Positions 35,621-48,069 are shown, counted from the stretch's first letter. The stretch is 64,000 bases of DNA from Cellulomonas chengniuliangii (GCF_024508335.1 NZ_CP101988.1:2976001-3040000); one strand, 5' to 3'. Notes: generated from the sequence alone by a model not told the origin. A program made the numbers and translations.

Positions 35621-37290
35621 GGGATGAACTTAGCCGCCTCGGCGACCAGATCGAGAACCGGGGACGGCGCCACACCGAGCGCGATGGTGATCACGGCGCA
35701 CGCTGCGACCGCCACCGCCGTGAGGCCCTGGGCGGACACGACCGTGGTGGTGGACGTGGCGGGCGTCCCGTCGGCCGCCTCCTCGGAGCCCGCGGGGGCC
35801 GTGAAGAACATCAGCACGATGATCCGCACGTAGAAGAACACCGCCGCCGCCGAGGCGAGCACGCCGATCAGCGCCAGCGGCCAGGCGCCACCGGCCACCG
35901 CCGCCGAGAAGACCGTGAACTTCCCCATGAAGCCCGCGGTCAGCGGGATGCCCGCGAAGGACAGCAGGAACAGCGTGAAGGTGAGCGCCGTCCACGGGTG
36001 CGTGCGGCCGAGGCCGGCCCACTGGGACAGGTGCGTGGCCTCGCCGATGACGACACCGCTGTCCGCCGCGCCGTCGACCGTCGCCTCGGACCCGTCGCCG
36101 TCGCCCGCGGCGACCGCGACCGCCACGGGGGCGACGCTCCGCTCACGGACCAGCGAGACGATGCCGAAGGCGCCGACCGTGGCCGCGCCGTACGCGATCA
36201 GGTAGAACATGACGCCCGCGATGCCCTCGGCGTTCAGCGCGATGACGCCCGTCAGCACGAAGCCGGCGTGCGCGATCGACGAGTAGGCGAGCATCCGCTT
36301 CATGTCCGTCTGGACGAGCGCGGCGATCGTGCCGACCACCATCGTGAGGATGGCGACGGCCCACATGCCGACCTCGAGGTCCCACTCGAGCCCGGGCATC
36401 ACCACGTAGAACACGCGCAGCAGGGCGCCGAAGGCCGCGATCTTGGTGCCGGCCGCCATGAACCCGGTGATCGGGGTCGGGGCGCCCTGGTAGACGTCGG
36501 GCGTCCACTGCTGGAACGGGACGGCGCCGACCTTGAAGAGCAGGCCCACCAGCACCAGCACGGAGCCCACGATGAGCAGCCCGTCGAGGCCCGTGACCGT
36601 CTGCGTCGCGGCAGCGATCTCGGCGTAGCGCAGCGAGCCGGAGAACCCGTACAGCAGCGCGATGCCGAACAGCAGCAGCGCCGAGGCGAAGGACCCCAGC
36701 AGGAAGTACTTCATCGACGCCTCCTGGCTCAGCAGGCGACGGCGGCGCGCCAGCCCGGTGAGCAGGTACAGCGGCAGGGAGAGCACCTCGAGCGCGACGA
36801 ACAGCGTGAGCAGGTCGCCCGTGGCGGGGAAGATCAGCATGCCGCCGGTGGCGAACATCAGGAGGGGGTAGACCTCGGTCTGTTGCAGCCCCTTGCGCAG
36901 GGCCACCTCCTCGTAGTCCGACCCGGGGATCGCGGAGGCCTGGGGCGCGAACGCGTCCTCGCCCCCACGGGTCCGGTCGGCCACCACGAGGATCGACAGC
37001 AGCGCGAGGATGGCGATGGTGCCCTGCATCACCACGGTGGGGCCGTCGACGATCACGGACCCGCCCAGCACCACGGTGCCGCCGGTGTCACGGACGTCGG
37101 CCCAGAGCAGCGCCGCGGCGACGAGCGCCCCCGCGGTCGCCAGCAGGGCGATGGCGAGCTGGATGACGCGGCGGTGCTGCCGGGGCGCGAACGCCTCGAC
37201 GAGCACGCCGATCACACCAGCGCCGAGCACGAGGATGATCGGCGTGAGCTGGGCCCAGGCGATCTCCGGTGCCGTGAAGGCCGCGTTCAC
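35617..37290 (-). CDS. nuoN: NADH-quinone oxidoreductase subunit N
   Basis: Antiporter-like proton-pumping subunit of complex I, 557 residues with about 14 helices. The conserved Glu lies in FVALEVLSLPLYLLTG, and the broken helix appears as SSIAHAGFVLTGV. A hydrophilic insert of about 40 residues (ERSVAPVAVAVAAGDGDGSE and onward) sits between helices and is longer than usual. The ATG overlaps the nuoM stop (ATGA), and the stop overlaps the polyprenyl synthase start. It is the last nuo gene of the operon. Confidence 0.95.
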   Translation of the reverse strand: MNAAFTAPEIAWAQLTPIILVLGAGVIGVLVEAFAPRQHRRVIQLAIALLATAGALVAAALLWADVRDTGGTVVLGGSVIVDGPTVVMQGTIAILALLSILVVADRTRGGEDAFAPQASAIPGSDYEEVALRKGLQQTEVYPLLMFATGGMLIFPATGDLLTLFVALEVLSLPLYLLTGLARRRRLLSQEASMKYFLLGSFASALLLFGIALLYGFSGSLRYAEIAAATQTVTGLDGLLIVGSVLVLVGLLFKVGAVPFQQWTPDVYQGAPTPITGFMAAGTKIAAFGALLRVFYVVMPGLEWDLEVGMWAVAILTMVVGTIAALVQTDMKRMLAYSSIAHAGFVLTGVIALNAEGIAGVMFYLIAYGAATVGAFGIVSLVRERSVAPVAVAVAAGDGDGSEATVDGAADSGVVIGEATHLSQWAGLGRTHPWTALTFTLFLLSFAGIPLTAGFMGKFTVFSAAVAGGAWPLALIGVLASAAAVFFYVRIIVLMFFTAPAGSEEAADGTPATSTTTVVSAQGLTAVAVAACAVITIALGVAPSPVLDLVAEAAKFIP

Positions 37291-38849
37291 TTGTCACTCC
37301 CCTCGGTCGCCGCGCTGTCGTCGACCAGCACGGTCGACGGCACGTCCTGCATTCCCACCTGGTCCAGCGTGATCTGCGCCGGCTCGTTGACGAACTCGAG
37401 CGCGGGCGCCGGGTAGAAGCCGACCACGAGCATGAGCGCGATCAGCGGTCCCACCGCCCACCGTTCATGGGCGTTCAGGTCCGGCATGGTCTCCAAGCCG
37501 TCCCGCACCGGGCCGGTGAAGATCCGCTGGTAGGTCAGCAGGATGTACAGCGCGGCGAGCACCACGGCGAACGCGGAGACCACCGCGGCCGGGCGGTCCC
37601 GGGCGAAGGTGCCGATCAGCACCATGAACTCGCTGACGAAGGTCGACAGGCCCGGCAGCGACAGGGCCGAGAGGCCCGCCACCAGGAACGAGCCGGCGAG
37701 CACTGGCACGACCTTCTGCAGACCGCCGAAGTCGGCGATCTTGCGCGAGCCGCGCCGCGAGATCAGGTACCCGGCGATCAGGAACAGCGCGCCGGTGGAG
37801 AGCCCGTGGTTGACCATGTAGAACGACGAGCCGGCGACGCTCAGCGACGTGAAGGCGAAGATCCCCAGCACGATGAAGCCGAAGTGCGAGACCGAGGTGT
37901 AGGCGATGAGCCGCATCAGGTCCTGCTGCGCGATGGCGAGCAGCGCGCCGTACAGGATCGAGATGACGGCCAGCACGATGATCACCGGCGCGGCCCACGT
38001 CGACGCGTTCGGGAACAGCGGCAGGCACAGGGTCAGCATCCCGAAGGTGCCGACCTTGTCCAGCACGCCGACCAACAGCACCGAGGTGCCCGCGGGGGCC
38101 TGCTCGGCGGCGTCGGGCAGCCACGTGTGCACGGGGAACATGGGCGCCTTGATCGCGAACGCGAGGAAGAACGCCACGAACAGCCAGCGCTCGACGCCCA
38201 CCGGCAGGTCGAGGCCGGCCAGGTTCTCGGTGAGGAAGCCCTGCGGGCCTCCCGGGCCCTCGAGGTAGAGCGCGATGACGCCCACGAGCATCACCAGGCC
38301 GCCGGCCAGCGAGAACAGCAGGAACTTCACGGCCGCGTAGCGCCGGCGCACCCCGCCGAACTGCCCGATCAGGAAGTAGACCGGGATCAGCATGGCCTCG
38401 AAGAGCACGTAGAACAGGAAGACGTCGCGCGCCGCGAACACCGCGACCATGAACACCTGCGTGAGCAGGATCAGGGCCATGTAGTGGCGCAGCTGGCCGC
38501 TGACGACCTCCTTGGTGCTGCCCTGCTCGTTCCAGGCCGCGAGCAGCACCAGCGGCACGAGGACGACGGAGAGCAGGATCAGGAGCAGCCCGACGCCGTC
38601 GACGCCCACCGCGTAGCTGACCCCCAGGGCGGGGATCCACGAGTGGGTCTCGACGAGCTGGTGCACGCCGGCCTGGGCCGTGTCGAAGGACAGGACCGCG
38701 CCGACGGCGAGGGCGACCTCAGCGAGGGAGAAGCCGAGCGCGACAGGCCGGACGAGCCGACGACGCGTGGCAGGGAGGGCCCAGACCGCCGCGGCTCCGA
38801 GGAGCGGCAGGACGATGAGGGCTGTGAGCCAGGGGAATCCGGAGGACAT
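37287..38849 (-). CDS. nuoM: NADH-quinone oxidoreductase subunit M
   Basis: Antiporter-like proton-pumping subunit of the complex I membrane arm, 520 residues and about 14 helices. The conserved Glu is in LFEAMLIPVYFLIGQFGG, and the broken-helix motif is TSVSHFGFIVLGIFAF. The charged C-terminal tail of about 30 residues is short. It begins 15 bases after nuoL and overlaps nuoN. Confidence 0.96.
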   Translation of the reverse strand: MSSGFPWLTALIVLPLLGAAAVWALPATRRRLVRPVALGFSLAEVALAVGAVLSFDTAQAGVHQLVETHSWIPALGVSYAVGVDGVGLLLILLSVVLVPLVLLAAWNEQGSTKEVVSGQLRHYMALILLTQVFMVAVFAARDVFLFYVLFEAMLIPVYFLIGQFGGVRRRYAAVKFLLFSLAGGLVMLVGVIALYLEGPGGPQGFLTENLAGLDLPVGVERWLFVAFFLAFAIKAPMFPVHTWLPDAAEQAPAGTSVLLVGVLDKVGTFGMLTLCLPLFPNASTWAAPVIIVLAVISILYGALLAIAQQDLMRLIAYTSVSHFGFIVLGIFAFTSLSVAGSSFYMVNHGLSTGALFLIAGYLISRRGSRKIADFGGLQKVVPVLAGSFLVAGLSALSLPGLSTFVSEFMVLIGTFARDRPAAVVSAFAVVLAALYILLTYQRIFTGPVRDGLETMPDLNAHERWAVGPLIALMLVVGFYPAPALEFVNEPAQITLDQVGMQDVPSTVLVDDSAATEGSDK

Positions 38850-38864
38850 CGACGCTGCTCTCTC

Positions 38865-40838
38865 TCAGATCCGGGGGGCCATGACGGCGACGACGAGGAC
38901 AACCAGCCCGATGAGCATCGACGCGGCGTACTGCCGCACGAAGCCCGTCTGGAGCTTGCGGACCGCGTCTCCGCTGCGGACCACGAGCCGGGCCAGGCCC
39001 GAGAACCCGCCGTCCACGACCTGGCGGTCGAGGTAGACGAGCGATCGGGTCAGGTGCTGGCCGGGCTCGACCAGCAGCGCGTCGTTGACCGCGTCCTGGT
39101 ACAGGTCCGCGCGGGCCGCGCGGGTGAGCACCGAACCAGGTGGTGGGGTGACGGGCACAGGGGAGGCGGCGTACTGGCGCCAGGCGAGCACCAGTCCGAC
39201 CACCACGAACAGCATGGTGAGGGTGATGATCAGCCACACCGGCAGCACGGGGGCCTCGTGCGCGGCGTGGCCGGTGACCGGCTCGAGCCACGTCTGGAAG
39301 CCGCCGGCCACCAGGAGGCCGCCGAGCGCCACCGAGCCGATCGCGAGCACGATCATCGGCACCGTCATCAGGCGCGGCGACTCGTGCGGGTGCTGCTGCT
39401 CGCCGTCGGCCTTCGGGGCCCACCGGCGCTTGCCCTCGAACGTCATGAAGAACATCCGGGACATGTAGAACGCGGTGATGCCCGCGCCGATCAGCGTGAC
39501 CGTGCCGAACACCCAGGCACGCCACTGGGCGCCGTCCACCGGGACGAAGGCCGCCTCGATGATCCGGTCCTTGCTGAAGTAGCCGGAGAACGGCGGGATG
39601 CCGAGGATGGCGAGCCAGCCGAGGCCGAACGTCACCCAGGTGATCCGCATGTACCGGGCCAGCCCGCCGAAGCGGCGCATGTCGACCTGGTCGTCCATGC
39701 CGTGCATGACGGACCCGGCGCCCAGGAACATGCCGGCCTTGAAGAAGCCGTGCGTGACCAGGTGGAAGATCGCCAGCGCGTAGCCGATCGGGCCGAGCCC
39801 GGCCGCGAGGATCATGTAGCCGATCTGCGACATGGTCGAGGCCGCGAGGGCCTTCTTCATGTCGTCCTTGGCGCAGCCGACGATCGCCCCGAAGAGCAGC
39901 GTGATGGCGCCGATGATCACCACGACCAGGCGCGCGTCCGGGGCGCCGTCGTAGATGACGCCGGAGCGGACCACCAGGTAGACGCCGGCCGTGACCATGG
40001 TCGCGGCGTGGATCAGCGCGGAGACGGGCGTGGGGCCCGCCATCGCGTCACCGAGCCAGGACTGCAGCGGGAACTGCGCCGACTTGCCGCACGCGGCGAC
40101 CAGCAGCACGAGGCCCATCGCGGTCAGCGTGCCGGTGGACGCCGCGGGGACGCCCGCCTCGACGGCGGAGAAGCTGACGCCGCCGAACGTGGAGAACATC
40201 AGCATGAGCGCGACCAGGAGGCCGATGTCGCCGATCCGGTTGGCGATGAACGCCTTCTTGGCGGCCACCGCGTAGGGCAGCTTGTGGTTCCAGAACCCGA
40301 TCAGCAGGTACGAGGCCAGGCCCACGCCCTCCCATCCGACGAACAGCAGGAGGTAGCTGTCGGCCAGGACCAGCAGCAGCATCGCTGCGACGAAGAGGTT
40401 GAGGTAGGCGAAGAACCGGCGCTTGTCCGGGTCGTGCTCCATGTAGGCGATCGAGTAGACGTGGATCAGCGAGCCGACGAACGTCACCAGCATCACGAAG
40501 GTGAGCGACAGGGGGTCCAGCCGCAGGCCCGCGCTGAGGTCGAACGAGCCGACGGATATCCAGTCGAACATGTGCAGGTCGAGGACCCGCTCGTCGGCCG
40601 GGCGGCCGAGCAGGCCGATGATGGTCAGCAGGCCGACCACGAAGGCGCCCGCGGACATCGCCACGGCGAACCAGGGGCCCCAGCGGTCGGATCGGCGCCC
40701 GGCCAGCAGCAGGACGGCCGCGCCGAGCAGCGGGAGCACCACCATCAGCGGCGCGAGCGCGAACACTCCGCCGTCGATGGCCTGCGCCGCGGCGGCGGGG
40801 GTCTCGGTGAGCAGGGCGAGGGGGGTCAGGGTGTGCAC
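38865..40838 (-). CDS. nuoL: NADH-quinone oxidoreductase subunit L
   Basis: Largest antiporter-like subunit of complex I, 657 residues, with about 16 helices and the long lateral helix toward the C-terminus. The conserved Glu is in [18 protein letters not shown], and the broken helix is [16 protein letters not shown]. The loop [20 protein letters not shown] separates the last helices. It starts 10 bases after nuoK. Confidence 0.96.
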   Translation of the reverse strand: MHTLTPLALLTETPAAAAQAIDGGVFALAPLMVVLPLLGAAVLLLAGRRSDRWGPWFAVAMSAGAFVVGLLTIIGLLGRPADERVLDLHMFDWISVGSFDLSAGLRLDPLSLTFVMLVTFVGSLIHVYSIAYMEHDPDKRRFFAYLNLFVAAMLLLVLADSYLLLFVGWEGVGLASYLLIGFWNHKLPYAVAAKKAFIANRIGDIGLLVALMLMFSTFGGVSFSAVEAGVPAASTGTLTAMGLVLLVAACGKSAQFPLQSWLGDAMAGPTPVSALIHAATMVTAGVYLVVRSGVIYDGAPDARLVVVIIGAITLLFGAIVGCAKDDMKKALAASTMSQIGYMILAAGLGPIGYALAIFHLVTHGFFKAGMFLGAGSVMHGMDDQVDMRRFGGLARYMRITWVTFGLGWLAILGIPPFSGYFSKDRIIEAAFVPVDGAQWRAWVFGTVTLIGAGITAFYMSRMFFMTFEGKRRWAPKADGEQQHPHESPRLMTVPMIVLAIGSVALGGLLVAGGFQTWLEPVTGHAAHEAPVLPVWLIITLTMLFVVVGLVLAWRQYAASPVPVTPPPGSVLTRAARADLYQDAVNDALLVEPGQHLTRSLVYLDRQVVDGGFSGLARLVVRSGDAVRKLQTGFVRQYAASMLIGLVVLVVAVMAPRI

Positions 40839-40848
40839 GTGCCGGCCC

Positions 40849-41148
40849 TCAGCTCTTCAGCAGGTTGGCGTCGTCGACCGAGGCCGAGCGACGGGTACGG
40901 AAGATGGCCACGATGATCGCGAGCCCGATGACGACCTCGGCGGCCGCGACGACCATCACGAAGAACGCCATCACCTGGCCGCTCAGGTTCCCGTGGATGC
41001 GGGCGAACGTCACGAGCGCGAGGTTGGTCGCGTTGAGCATCAGCTCGATGCCCATGAACGCGATGATCGCGTTCCGGCGCACCAGCAGGGTGGCGGCCCC
41101 GATGCTGAACAGCAGCGCTGACAGCACCAGGTAGTGGGTGAGGGTCAT
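40849..41148 (-). CDS. nuoK: NADH-quinone oxidoreductase subunit K
   Basis: Small three-helix proton-channel subunit of 99 residues. The conserved Glu of the proton path is in [18 protein letters not shown]. The first helix is [19 protein letters not shown]. The ATG overlaps the nuoJ stop (ATGA). Confidence 0.96.
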   Translation of the reverse strand: MTLTHYLVLSALLFSIGAATLLVRRNAIIAFMGIELMLNATNLALVTFARIHGNLSGQVMAFFVMVVAAAEVVIGLAIIVAIFRTRRSASVDDANLLKS

Positions 41149-42038
41149 GGCGTCTCCTCCGTGCCCCGCGGTGTGGTGATCGGTGTGGTGGGGCCGGACG
41201 TCTCCCCGACGTCACCTGCCTCCTGCACAGGCGGGCCGACCTCGGCGCCGCCGCTGAACGGCTGGATCTCCGCGCGGTAGCCGGCGGTGCCGGCCTCCTG
41301 CCCGCGGATGCGCAGCACGCGCGACACGGAGGACGGGATGGGCCGGCCCTGCGGGTCGAGCGCGGGCACGTCCATCGCGTTGTGCCGCGCGTAGACGCCC
41401 GGCGCCGGGTGCGGGGTGAGCGAGCCGCCGCCGATCACGCGGGCCTCCGAGCGCTCCCGCTGCCCGATGCGCGGGATGAGCCGCTGGCGGTGCGTCAGGA
41501 CGAGCGCGCCGAGCGCGGCCGTGACCAGCAGCGCGCCGACGACCTCGAACGAGAACACGTACTGGCCGAAGATGATCCGTGCGACGCCCACCGGGTTGGA
41601 GTCGGCGTTCGCCTGCTCGAGCCCGACGGGAGGGCCGTAGCTGGCGCGGCCGACGACGCCCACGAGCACGCTCGCCAGGCCGATGCCGGCCAGGATCCCG
41701 ATCCAGCGCTGACCGCGTAGCGTCTCGACCAGGGAGTCCGAGGCGTCGACGCCCACGAGCATCAGCACGAACACGAACAGCATCATGATCGCGCCGGTGT
41801 AGACGACCACCTGGACCACCCCGAGGAAGGGCGCGTCCTGCGCGACGTACATGAACGCGAGCGAGATCATCACGAGCACCACCGCCATCGCGGCGTGCAC
41901 GGCCTTGCGGGCGAACAGCAGGCCCAGCGCGGCGATGACCATGACGGGTGCGAGCACCCAGAACAGCACGGCTTCACCCGTGGTCGTGACGCCGCTGTCG
42001 GTGAGGACCGTCGGCAGCACCGAGGCGAGGGGGCTCAT
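41145..42038 (-). CDS. nuoJ: NADH-quinone oxidoreductase subunit J with long C-terminal tail
   Basis: Five-helix membrane subunit of complex I. Residues about 20-190 are the normal NuoJ core ([21 protein letters not shown], then [19 protein letters not shown]). About 100 further hydrophilic residues follow, rich in Arg, Gly, Pro and Glu. The ATG at 42038 overlaps the nuoI stop (ATGA), giving 297 residues; upstream in-frame codons lie inside nuoI and are rejected. Confidence 0.94.
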   Translation of the reverse strand: MSPLASVLPTVLTDSGVTTTGEAVLFWVLAPVMVIAALGLLFARKAVHAAMAVVLVMISLAFMYVAQDAPFLGVVQVVVYTGAIMMLFVFVLMLVGVDASDSLVETLRGQRWIGILAGIGLASVLVGVVGRASYGPPVGLEQANADSNPVGVARIIFGQYVFSFEVVGALLVTAALGALVLTHRQRLIPRIGQRERSEARVIGGGSLTPHPAPGVYARHNAMDVPALDPQGRPIPSSVSRVLRIRGQEAGTAGYRAEIQPFSGGAEVGPPVQEAGDVGETSGPTTPITTPRGTEETP

Positions 42039-42751
42039 CGGTTCTCCGGGTTGTGGGCGTGGGCCAGGCGCTCCGCGGCGCGCTCGGCGCCGGGCAGGGT
42101 CGGGTCGTCGGGGCGGTGCTCGGCGACCCACTCGACCTGCGCGGGGGCGGGGCCGGTGATCTCGCCGCGGTAGTACTCGGTGTCGGTGGCGCCAGGGGCC
42201 ATCGGGTGCGGCGCCGCGAGCATCCCGTCGAGCATCGGGGCCAGCAGGTCCTTCTTCTCGAAGATCAGGCCCTCACGGGTGGGGCCCGCCAGCTCGAACT
42301 CGTTGGTCATCGTCAGGGCGCGCGTGGGGCACGCCTCGATGCACAGCCCGCAGAAGATGCAGCGCAGGTAGTTGATCTGGTAGACGCGGCCGTACCGCTC
42401 CCCCGGCGACATCTGCACGCCGGGCGAGTTGTCCGCGCCCTCGACGTAGATCGCGTCCGCGGGGCACGCCCACGCGCACAGCTCGCAGCCGATGCACTTC
42501 TCGAGCCCGTCCGGGTACCGGTTGAGCTGGTGCCGCCCGTGGTAGCGGGGCTGCGGCGGGACCTTCTCGTACGGGTACTGCTCGGTGATCACCGGGCGGA
42601 ACATGTTCGAGAACGTGACGCCGAAGCCGCCGACCGGGGCCAGCACCTCCCGGATGCCCGAGCGGGTCGGGATCAGGGACTCGTAGGCGCCGGGGGCCGC
42701 GACCTCGCCGCCGCGCTCGCTCGGCGTGACGTCCTTGGGCTGGTCAGCCAC
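42035..42751 (-). CDS. nuoI: NADH-quinone oxidoreductase subunit I
   Basis: Ferredoxin-like subunit carrying two [4Fe-4S] clusters that pass electrons toward cluster N2. The motifs are [14 protein letters not shown] and [14 protein letters not shown]. The 238 residues include an N-terminal extension of about 30 residues and a Pro/Glu-rich C-terminus. It overlaps the nuoH 3' end by 8 bases and nuoJ by 4. Confidence 0.96.
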   Translation of the reverse strand: MADQPKDVTPSERGGEVAAPGAYESLIPTRSGIREVLAPVGGFGVTFSNMFRPVITEQYPYEKVPPQPRYHGRHQLNRYPDGLEKCIGCELCAWACPADAIYVEGADNSPGVQMSPGERYGRVYQINYLRCIFCGLCIEACPTRALTMTNEFELAGPTREGLIFEKKDLLAPMLDGMLAAPHPMAPGATDTEYYRGEITGPAPAQVEWVAEHRPDDPTLPGAERAAERLAHAHNPENR

Positions 42752-44111
42752 GATGCGCCTCCTGGGTGACCTGGGGGGTCTCGGTCTGGTCGCCCGCGCT
42801 GCGTGAGCGGCGCGGGGACGGGGGCAGAGCCTGGCCGGGCAGCGGCGGGACGGGGTAGCCGCCGGCGAAGGCGTCGATGACCACGGGGTCCTCGACGGTG
42901 CCGCGCGGCGGCCCGTCAGGCTCCGGCGTGGGCTTCTCGGGGATGAGGAACGAGATGCCGACGGCGACGATCACGACGCCCGCCAGCACGAACAGCACCG
43001 TGTTCAGCTCCAGGTCGGTGAACTGGCGCACGCCCTGGACCACGGACACGCACACCACCCAGCCGAGCGCGACGGGGATGAGCACCTTCCAGCCGATCTT
43101 CATGAACTGGTCGTAGCGGAAGCGCAGCACCGAGCCGCGGATCCACACGAACACGAACATGAGCATCCAGATCTTGGCGACGAACCACAGCACCGGCCAC
43201 CAGCCGGTGTTGAACATGCCGTCGTTGATCCAGGAGATGGGCCACGGGGCGCGCCACCCGCCGAGGAACAGGGTCGTCGCCACCGCGGAGACGTTGAGCA
43301 TGTTGATGTACTCCGCGAGGAAGAACCACGCGAACTTCATCGACGAGTACTCGGTCATGTAGCCGGAGACGAGCTCGCCCTCGGCCTCGGGGAGGTCGAA
43401 CGGGAGCCGGTTCGTCTCGCCCACCATCGCGATGATGTAGATGACGAAGGCCGGCAGGAGCGGCAGGAACCACCACACCTGCGTCTGCGAGTCCACGATC
43501 TGCGACGTGGACATCGAGCCGGCGATGATGAACACGCTGACCAGCGACAGGCCCATCGCGAGCTCGTAGGAGATCACCTGGGCGGTGGACCGCACCGAGC
43601 CGAGCAGCGGGTACGTCGAGCCGGAGGACCAGCCGCCGAGCACGATGCCGTACACGCCCACCGACGCGCAGGCCAGGATGTAGAGCACCGCGACCGGGAA
43701 GTCGGTCAGCTGCAGCGGCGTCATGATGCCGAACATGCTCACGCTGGGGCCGAACGGGATGACCGCGAAGGTCAGCAGCGAGCAGAACACCGCGATCATC
43801 GGCGCGACGATGTAGACGAGCTTGTCGGCCGCCTTGACGGTGATGTCCTCCTTGAACAGGAGCTTCATCGCGTCCGCGACCGGCTGCAGCAGGCCCACGG
43901 GCCCGTGCACGTTGGGGCCGGGCCGCACCTGCATGCGGGCCACGACCTTGCGCTCGAACCAGATGGCGATGAGGACGCTGACCAGCAGGAACACGATGAT
44001 GGCGACGGCCTTGAGGAGCCAGATCCACCCGTTGTCGTTACTGAAGTCAGCCACCGTCGGGTCGCCGGTCGCCGCGGGGAGCGCCGCCCCCACTGCACTG
44101 AGCAGGCTCAT
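42744..44111 (-). CDS. nuoH: NADH-quinone oxidoreductase subunit H
   Basis: Eight-helix subunit that forms the quinone chamber with NuoB and NuoD. Conserved elements are [20 protein letters not shown] and, later, [20 protein letters not shown]. The ATG at 44111 overlaps the nuoG stop and gives 455 residues. The last 60 or so form a Pro/Ser/Arg-rich tail that is longer than in most bacteria. Confidence 0.95.
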   Translation of the reverse strand: MSLLSAVGAALPAATGDPTVADFSNDNGWIWLLKAVAIIVFLLVSVLIAIWFERKVVARMQVRPGPNVHGPVGLLQPVADAMKLLFKEDITVKAADKLVYIVAPMIAVFCSLLTFAVIPFGPSVSMFGIMTPLQLTDFPVAVLYILACASVGVYGIVLGGWSSGSTYPLLGSVRSTAQVISYELAMGLSLVSVFIIAGSMSTSQIVDSQTQVWWFLPLLPAFVIYIIAMVGETNRLPFDLPEAEGELVSGYMTEYSSMKFAWFFLAEYINMLNVSAVATTLFLGGWRAPWPISWINDGMFNTGWWPVLWFVAKIWMLMFVFVWIRGSVLRFRYDQFMKIGWKVLIPVALGWVVCVSVVQGVRQFTDLELNTVLFVLAGVVIVAVGISFLIPEKPTPEPDGPPRGTVEDPVVIDAFAGGYPVPPLPGQALPPSPRRSRSAGDQTETPQVTQEAHRG

Positions 44112-46726
44112 GCCCGCACCTCCGCGTCCGTGACGTCGTTCTCGGTCCCGGGAGCCAGGCGCACCAGGGCGCCCGGTCCGGCGTGCAGGGACTCGCGCAC
44201 GGCGGACCCGGGCGAGTTGGTGGGCAGCCAGACCACGTGGTCCGGCATGTCGGTGACGACCACGGGCAGCTCGATCGTGCCGGCGTCGGTGCTGACGGCC
44301 AGGAGCCCTCCATCGACGACGCCTGCCCCTGCGGCGGTCGCCGCGGAGATCCGGGCCACGGGCCGCTTGGCGGTGCCGGCGAGGAACGCCTCGCCGTCCT
44401 GCAGGCGGCCCGAGTCGAGCAGCATGTGCCAGGTGGCGAGGACCGCGTGGCCGGGCGCCACCGCGGGCGGCTCGGCCGGGGCGGTGGCGGGGGCGTCGAC
44501 CCGGGCGCCGTCCCAGGCGCCGAGCTGGTCGAGCTCGGCGTGCACCTGGGCCAGCGTGCCGACGCCCAGGGTGACGCCCAGGGCGTCGGCCAGGCGGTCG
44601 AGCACCCGGTGGTCGCTCACCGCGGTCGAGGTCAGCGCCTGCGGGAAGGGACGCGGGCGCCCCTCCCAGGTGACGAACGTGCCGCCCTTCTCGACCGGCG
44701 GCGCCACGGGCAGCACCACGTCGGCCACGGCGGTGACCTCCGAGGCGCGCACCTCGAGGGAGACGACGAACGGCGTGGCGCTCAGCGCCTCGCGGGCGGC
44801 CGCCGGGTCCGGCAGGTCGCGCAGGTCCACGCCGCCGACCACGAGCGCCCCGAGCGCGCCCGTGCGGGCGGCCTCGAGGATCTGGGTGGCGGTGCGGCCA
44901 GGGGTGGCGGGAAGCTCGGCGACGTCCCAGGCGGCGGCGACGTCGACCCGGGCGGCGGCGTCCGCGACCGGCCGGCCGCCGGGCAGCAGGCTCGGCAGCG
45001 CGCCGGCCTCGACCCCGCCCCGCTCCCCCGCGCGGCGGGGGATCCAGGCGAGGCGTGCGCCGGTGCGCTCGGCGAGGCGCAGCGCGGCGGTGAGCCCGCC
45101 GGGGACCGCGGCGAGCCGCTCCCCCACCAGGATCACGGCGCCGGGCAGGGCCAGGTCGGAGGCCAGGGCGCTCAGGGTCGGCACGTCGGAGGAGGGCTCG
45201 ACCGCGTCGAGCACCTCGGCCTCGGTGCCGGGGGCGGCCGTGACGAGCGTCCCGTCGAGGCGCTCGAGGCCACGGCTGGCGAACGGCGCGACGGCGACCA
45301 CGCGGGTCGTGCCGCCGACGACGCCCTTGCGCAGGCGCAGGAAGGTGATCCCGGCCTCCTCCTCCGCCTCGAGGGCGGCGAGCAGGACGACGGGCGCCTT
45401 CTCCAGGTCGGCGAACGTGACCTGCATCGCGCGGCCCGCGACGTGGTGGCCCAGGAAGGCGTCCTCCTCGGCGGACAGCGGCCGGCTGCGCAGGTCGACG
45501 TCGTTGGAGCCGAGGGCGACACGGGCGAACTTGCCGTACGCGTAGGCGTCCTCGAGCGTGATGCGGCCGCCGGGCAGCACGCCCACGCCCGCGGCCGAGC
45601 CGTCGCCGGCGGCGAGCGCGGAGCGGAGCCCCTCGGCCGCGACGTCCAGCGCCTCGACCCAGCTCGCGGGCCGGAGCTCGCCGGTGGCCTCGTCGCGGAC
45701 CATCGGGGTGGTGATGCGGTCCGGGGCGGACTGCCAGGTGAACGCGAAGCGGTCCTTGTCGGTGATCCACTCCTCGTTGACCGCCGCGTCCTCGCCCGCC
45801 AGGCGGCGCAGCACGACGCCGCGACGGTGGTCGACGCGGATCGCGGAGCCGCACGAGTCGTGCTCGGAGACGCCGGCCGTGGACACCAGGTCGAACGGGC
45901 GGGCCCGGAACCGGTACGAGGCGCTGGTCAGCGCGCCCACCGGGCAGATCTGCACGGTGTTGCCGGAGAAGTACGACGCGAACGGCTCACCGGACTCGTC
46001 CTCCTCGGCGGGGCCCACGGGCACGTCGCCGCGCGGGGCTCCGGCCGGGGCCTCGAAGCCGAGGACCTCGGGGGCGAACCGGCCGATCTGCTGGTTCGCG
46101 CCGCGCTTCTGCAGGTCGATGAACGCGTCGCCCGCGATCTCCTTGGAGAACCGGGTGCAGCGCTGGCACAGCACGCAGCGCTCCCGGTCGAGCAGGATCT
46201 GCGTGGAGATCGCGATCGGCTTGGGGAACGTCCGCTTGATGTCCACGAACCGCGTCGTCGCGCGCCCGTTGGTCATGGCCTGGTTCTGCAGGGGGCACTC
46301 GCCGCCCTTGTCGCACACCGGGCAGTCGAGCGGGTGGTTGATGAGCAGCAGCTCCATCACGCCGTGCTGGGCCTTGTCGGCCTCGGGCGAGGTGTGCTGC
46401 GTCTTGACCTGCATGCCGGGGGTGGCCTCGAGCGTGCAGGAGGCCTGCGGCTTCGGCATCTTCGCGAGCTTGCCGTCGCGGCCGGGCGCCCAGACCTCGA
46501 CGAGGCACTGCCGGCAGGCCCCTGCGGGCGCCAGCAGCGGGTGGTCGCAGAACCGCGGGATCTGGATGCCGACCTGCTCGGCGGCCCGGATGACGAGGGT
46601 GCCCTTGGGCACCGCCACCTCGAGGCCGTCGATCGTGAAGGTCACCGCGTCGGCGGGCGCCGGCGTGGCGCCGCCCGCGCCCTGGGCCGCGGCGTCCGAG
46701 CCGGGCTTCGGTGTCGTGATGGTCAT
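44108..46726 (-). CDS. nuoG: NADH-quinone oxidoreductase subunit G
   Basis: Large iron-sulfur subunit of the complex I arm, 872 residues. The N-terminal [2Fe-2S] ligands are in [20 protein letters not shown]. [4Fe-4S] ligands are in [17 protein letters not shown] and [11 protein letters not shown]. The C-terminal two thirds is the molybdopterin-oxidoreductase-like domain, which is structural. The ATG at 46726 overlaps the nuoF stop (ATGA). Confidence 0.95.
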   Translation of the reverse strand: MTITTPKPGSDAAAQGAGGATPAPADAVTFTIDGLEVAVPKGTLVIRAAEQVGIQIPRFCDHPLLAPAGACRQCLVEVWAPGRDGKLAKMPKPQASCTLEATPGMQVKTQHTSPEADKAQHGVMELLLINHPLDCPVCDKGGECPLQNQAMTNGRATTRFVDIKRTFPKPIAISTQILLDRERCVLCQRCTRFSKEIAGDAFIDLQKRGANQQIGRFAPEVLGFEAPAGAPRGDVPVGPAEEDESGEPFASYFSGNTVQICPVGALTSASYRFRARPFDLVSTAGVSEHDSCGSAIRVDHRRGVVLRRLAGEDAAVNEEWITDKDRFAFTWQSAPDRITTPMVRDEATGELRPASWVEALDVAAEGLRSALAAGDGSAAGVGVLPGGRITLEDAYAYGKFARVALGSNDVDLRSRPLSAEEDAFLGHHVAGRAMQVTFADLEKAPVVLLAALEAEEEAGITFLRLRKGVVGGTTRVVAVAPFASRGLERLDGTLVTAAPGTEAEVLDAVEPSSDVPTLSALASDLALPGAVILVGERLAAVPGGLTAALRLAERTGARLAWIPRRAGERGGVEAGALPSLLPGGRPVADAAARVDVAAAWDVAELPATPGRTATQILEAARTGALGALVVGGVDLRDLPDPAAAREALSATPFVVSLEVRASEVTAVADVVLPVAPPVEKGGTFVTWEGRPRPFPQALTSTAVSDHRVLDRLADALGVTLGVGTLAQVHAELDQLGAWDGARVDAPATAPAEPPAVAPGHAVLATWHMLLDSGRLQDGEAFLAGTAKRPVARISAATAAGAGVVDGGLLAVSTDAGTIELPVVVTDMPDHVVWLPTNSPGSAVRESLHAGPGALVRLAPGTENDVTDAEVRA

Positions 46727-48069
46727 GCGTGGACCCCCGCCAGCTGCCCGGCCGGACGGCGCGGGGTGTAGGTGAACTTCGAGCTGCGCTCGGGCGGGAA
46801 GAGCTCGTCGGCCGGCGTGTGCGTGCCCGCCTCGAACTCCTCCCGGAAGTACTTGATCGCCGAGGTGATGGGGCTGGTGGCCCCGTCGCCGAGCGCGCAG
46901 AACGCGCGGCCCAGGATGTTGTCGCACAGGTCCAGGAGCAGGTCGATGTCCTCGCTGGTGCCCTTGCCCGCCTCGATGCGGCGCAGCACCTGGGCGAGCC
47001 AGAACGTGCCCTCACGGCACGGCGTGCACTTGCCGCAGGACTCGTGCTTGTAGAACTCGGTCCACCGCGTCACGGCCCGGACCACCGAGGTGGTCTCGTC
47101 GAAGATCTGCAGCGCGCGCGTGCCCAGCATCGACCCGGCGGCTGCGACGGACTCGTAGTCGAGCGGGATGTCGAGGTGCTCGGCCGTGAAGATCGGCGTC
47201 GACGACCCGCCGGGCGTCCAGAACTTCAGCTCGTGGCCCTCGCGGATGCCGCCCGCCATCTCGAGCAGGCGGCGCAGCGTGATGCCCAGCGGGGCCTCGT
47301 ACTGCCCGGGCCGCTGCACGTGGCCGGAGAGCGAGAAGATGCCGAAGCCCGGGGAGCGCTCGGTGCCCATCTCCCGGAACCACTGCGGGCCGCCCTTGAG
47401 GATGGCGGGCACCGAGGCGATGGTCTCGACGTTGTTGACGACCGTGGGCCGCGCGTACAGGCCGGCGACGGCGGGGAACGGCGGCTTGAGCCGCGGCTGG
47501 CCACGACGGCCCTCGAGGGAGTCGAGCAGCGCCGTCTCCTCGCCGCAGATGTAGGCGCCGGCGCCGGCGTGGACGGTGATGTCCAGGTCGAAGCCGGACC
47601 CCATGATGTTCTTGCCGAGGTAGCCGGCCGCGTAGGCCTCCTCGACCGCGCGCATCAGCCGGCGGTAGACGTGCACCACCTCGCCGCGCAGGTAGATGAA
47701 GGCGTGCGAGCAGCCGATGGCGTAGGACGTGATGATCGCGCCCTCGATGAGCAGCTGCGGGCTGGCCATCATCAGCGGGATGTCCTTGCAGGTGCCCGGC
47801 TCGGACTCGTCCGCGTTGATGACCAGGTAGCGGGGGCCGCCGTCGGGCGCGGGCAGGAAGCCCCACTTCATGCCCGTGGGGAACCCGGCGCCGCCACGGC
47901 CGCGCAGGCCGGAGTCCTTCACCGCGGTGATCACGTCGCCCGGGGCCTGCGCGAGCGCCGCCCGGAGCCCGGCGTAGCCGCCGCCGTCCAGGTAGGCCCG
48001 CATCGTCCAGGACTGCTCGACGCCCCAGTCCTTGGTCAGGACGGGGGTCAGGGTCGTCACGTCGCTCAT
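46723..48069 (-). CDS. nuoF: NADH-quinone oxidoreductase subunit F
   Basis: NADH-binding flavoprotein subunit and electron entry point of complex I, 448 residues. The NADH/FMN region is visible as [18 protein letters not shown] and [16 protein letters not shown]. The [4Fe-4S] N3 ligands lie in [14 protein letters not shown] and the later [11 protein letters not shown]. The ATG at 48069 overlaps the nuoE stop by one base (TGATG). Confidence 0.96.
   Translation of the reverse strand: MSDVTTLTPVLTKDWGVEQSWTMRAYLDGGGYAGLRAALAQAPGDVITAVKDSGLRGRGGAGFPTGMKWGFLPAPDGGPRYLVINADESEPGTCKDIPLMMASPQLLIEGAIITSYAIGCSHAFIYLRGEVVHVYRRLMRAVEEAYAAGYLGKNIMGSGFDLDITVHAGAGAYICGEETALLDSLEGRRGQPRLKPPFPAVAGLYARPTVVNNVETIASVPAILKGGPQWFREMGTERSPGFGIFSLSGHVQRPGQYEAPLGITLRRLLEMAGGIREGHELKFWTPGGSSTPIFTAEHLDIPLDYESVAAAGSMLGTRALQIFDETTSVVRAVTRWTEFYKHESCGKCTPCREGTFWLAQVLRRIEAGKGTSEDIDLLLDLCDNILGRAFCALGDGATSPITSAIKYFREEFEAGTHTPADELFPPERSSKFTYTPRRPAGQLAGVHA

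Noticed and set aside
37467-40916. Open frame of 1149 codons opposite nuoM and nuoL
   Set aside because: It is antisense to two well-conserved genes; its composition (Arg, His, Asp, Gln) is that of a reversed membrane-protein frame.
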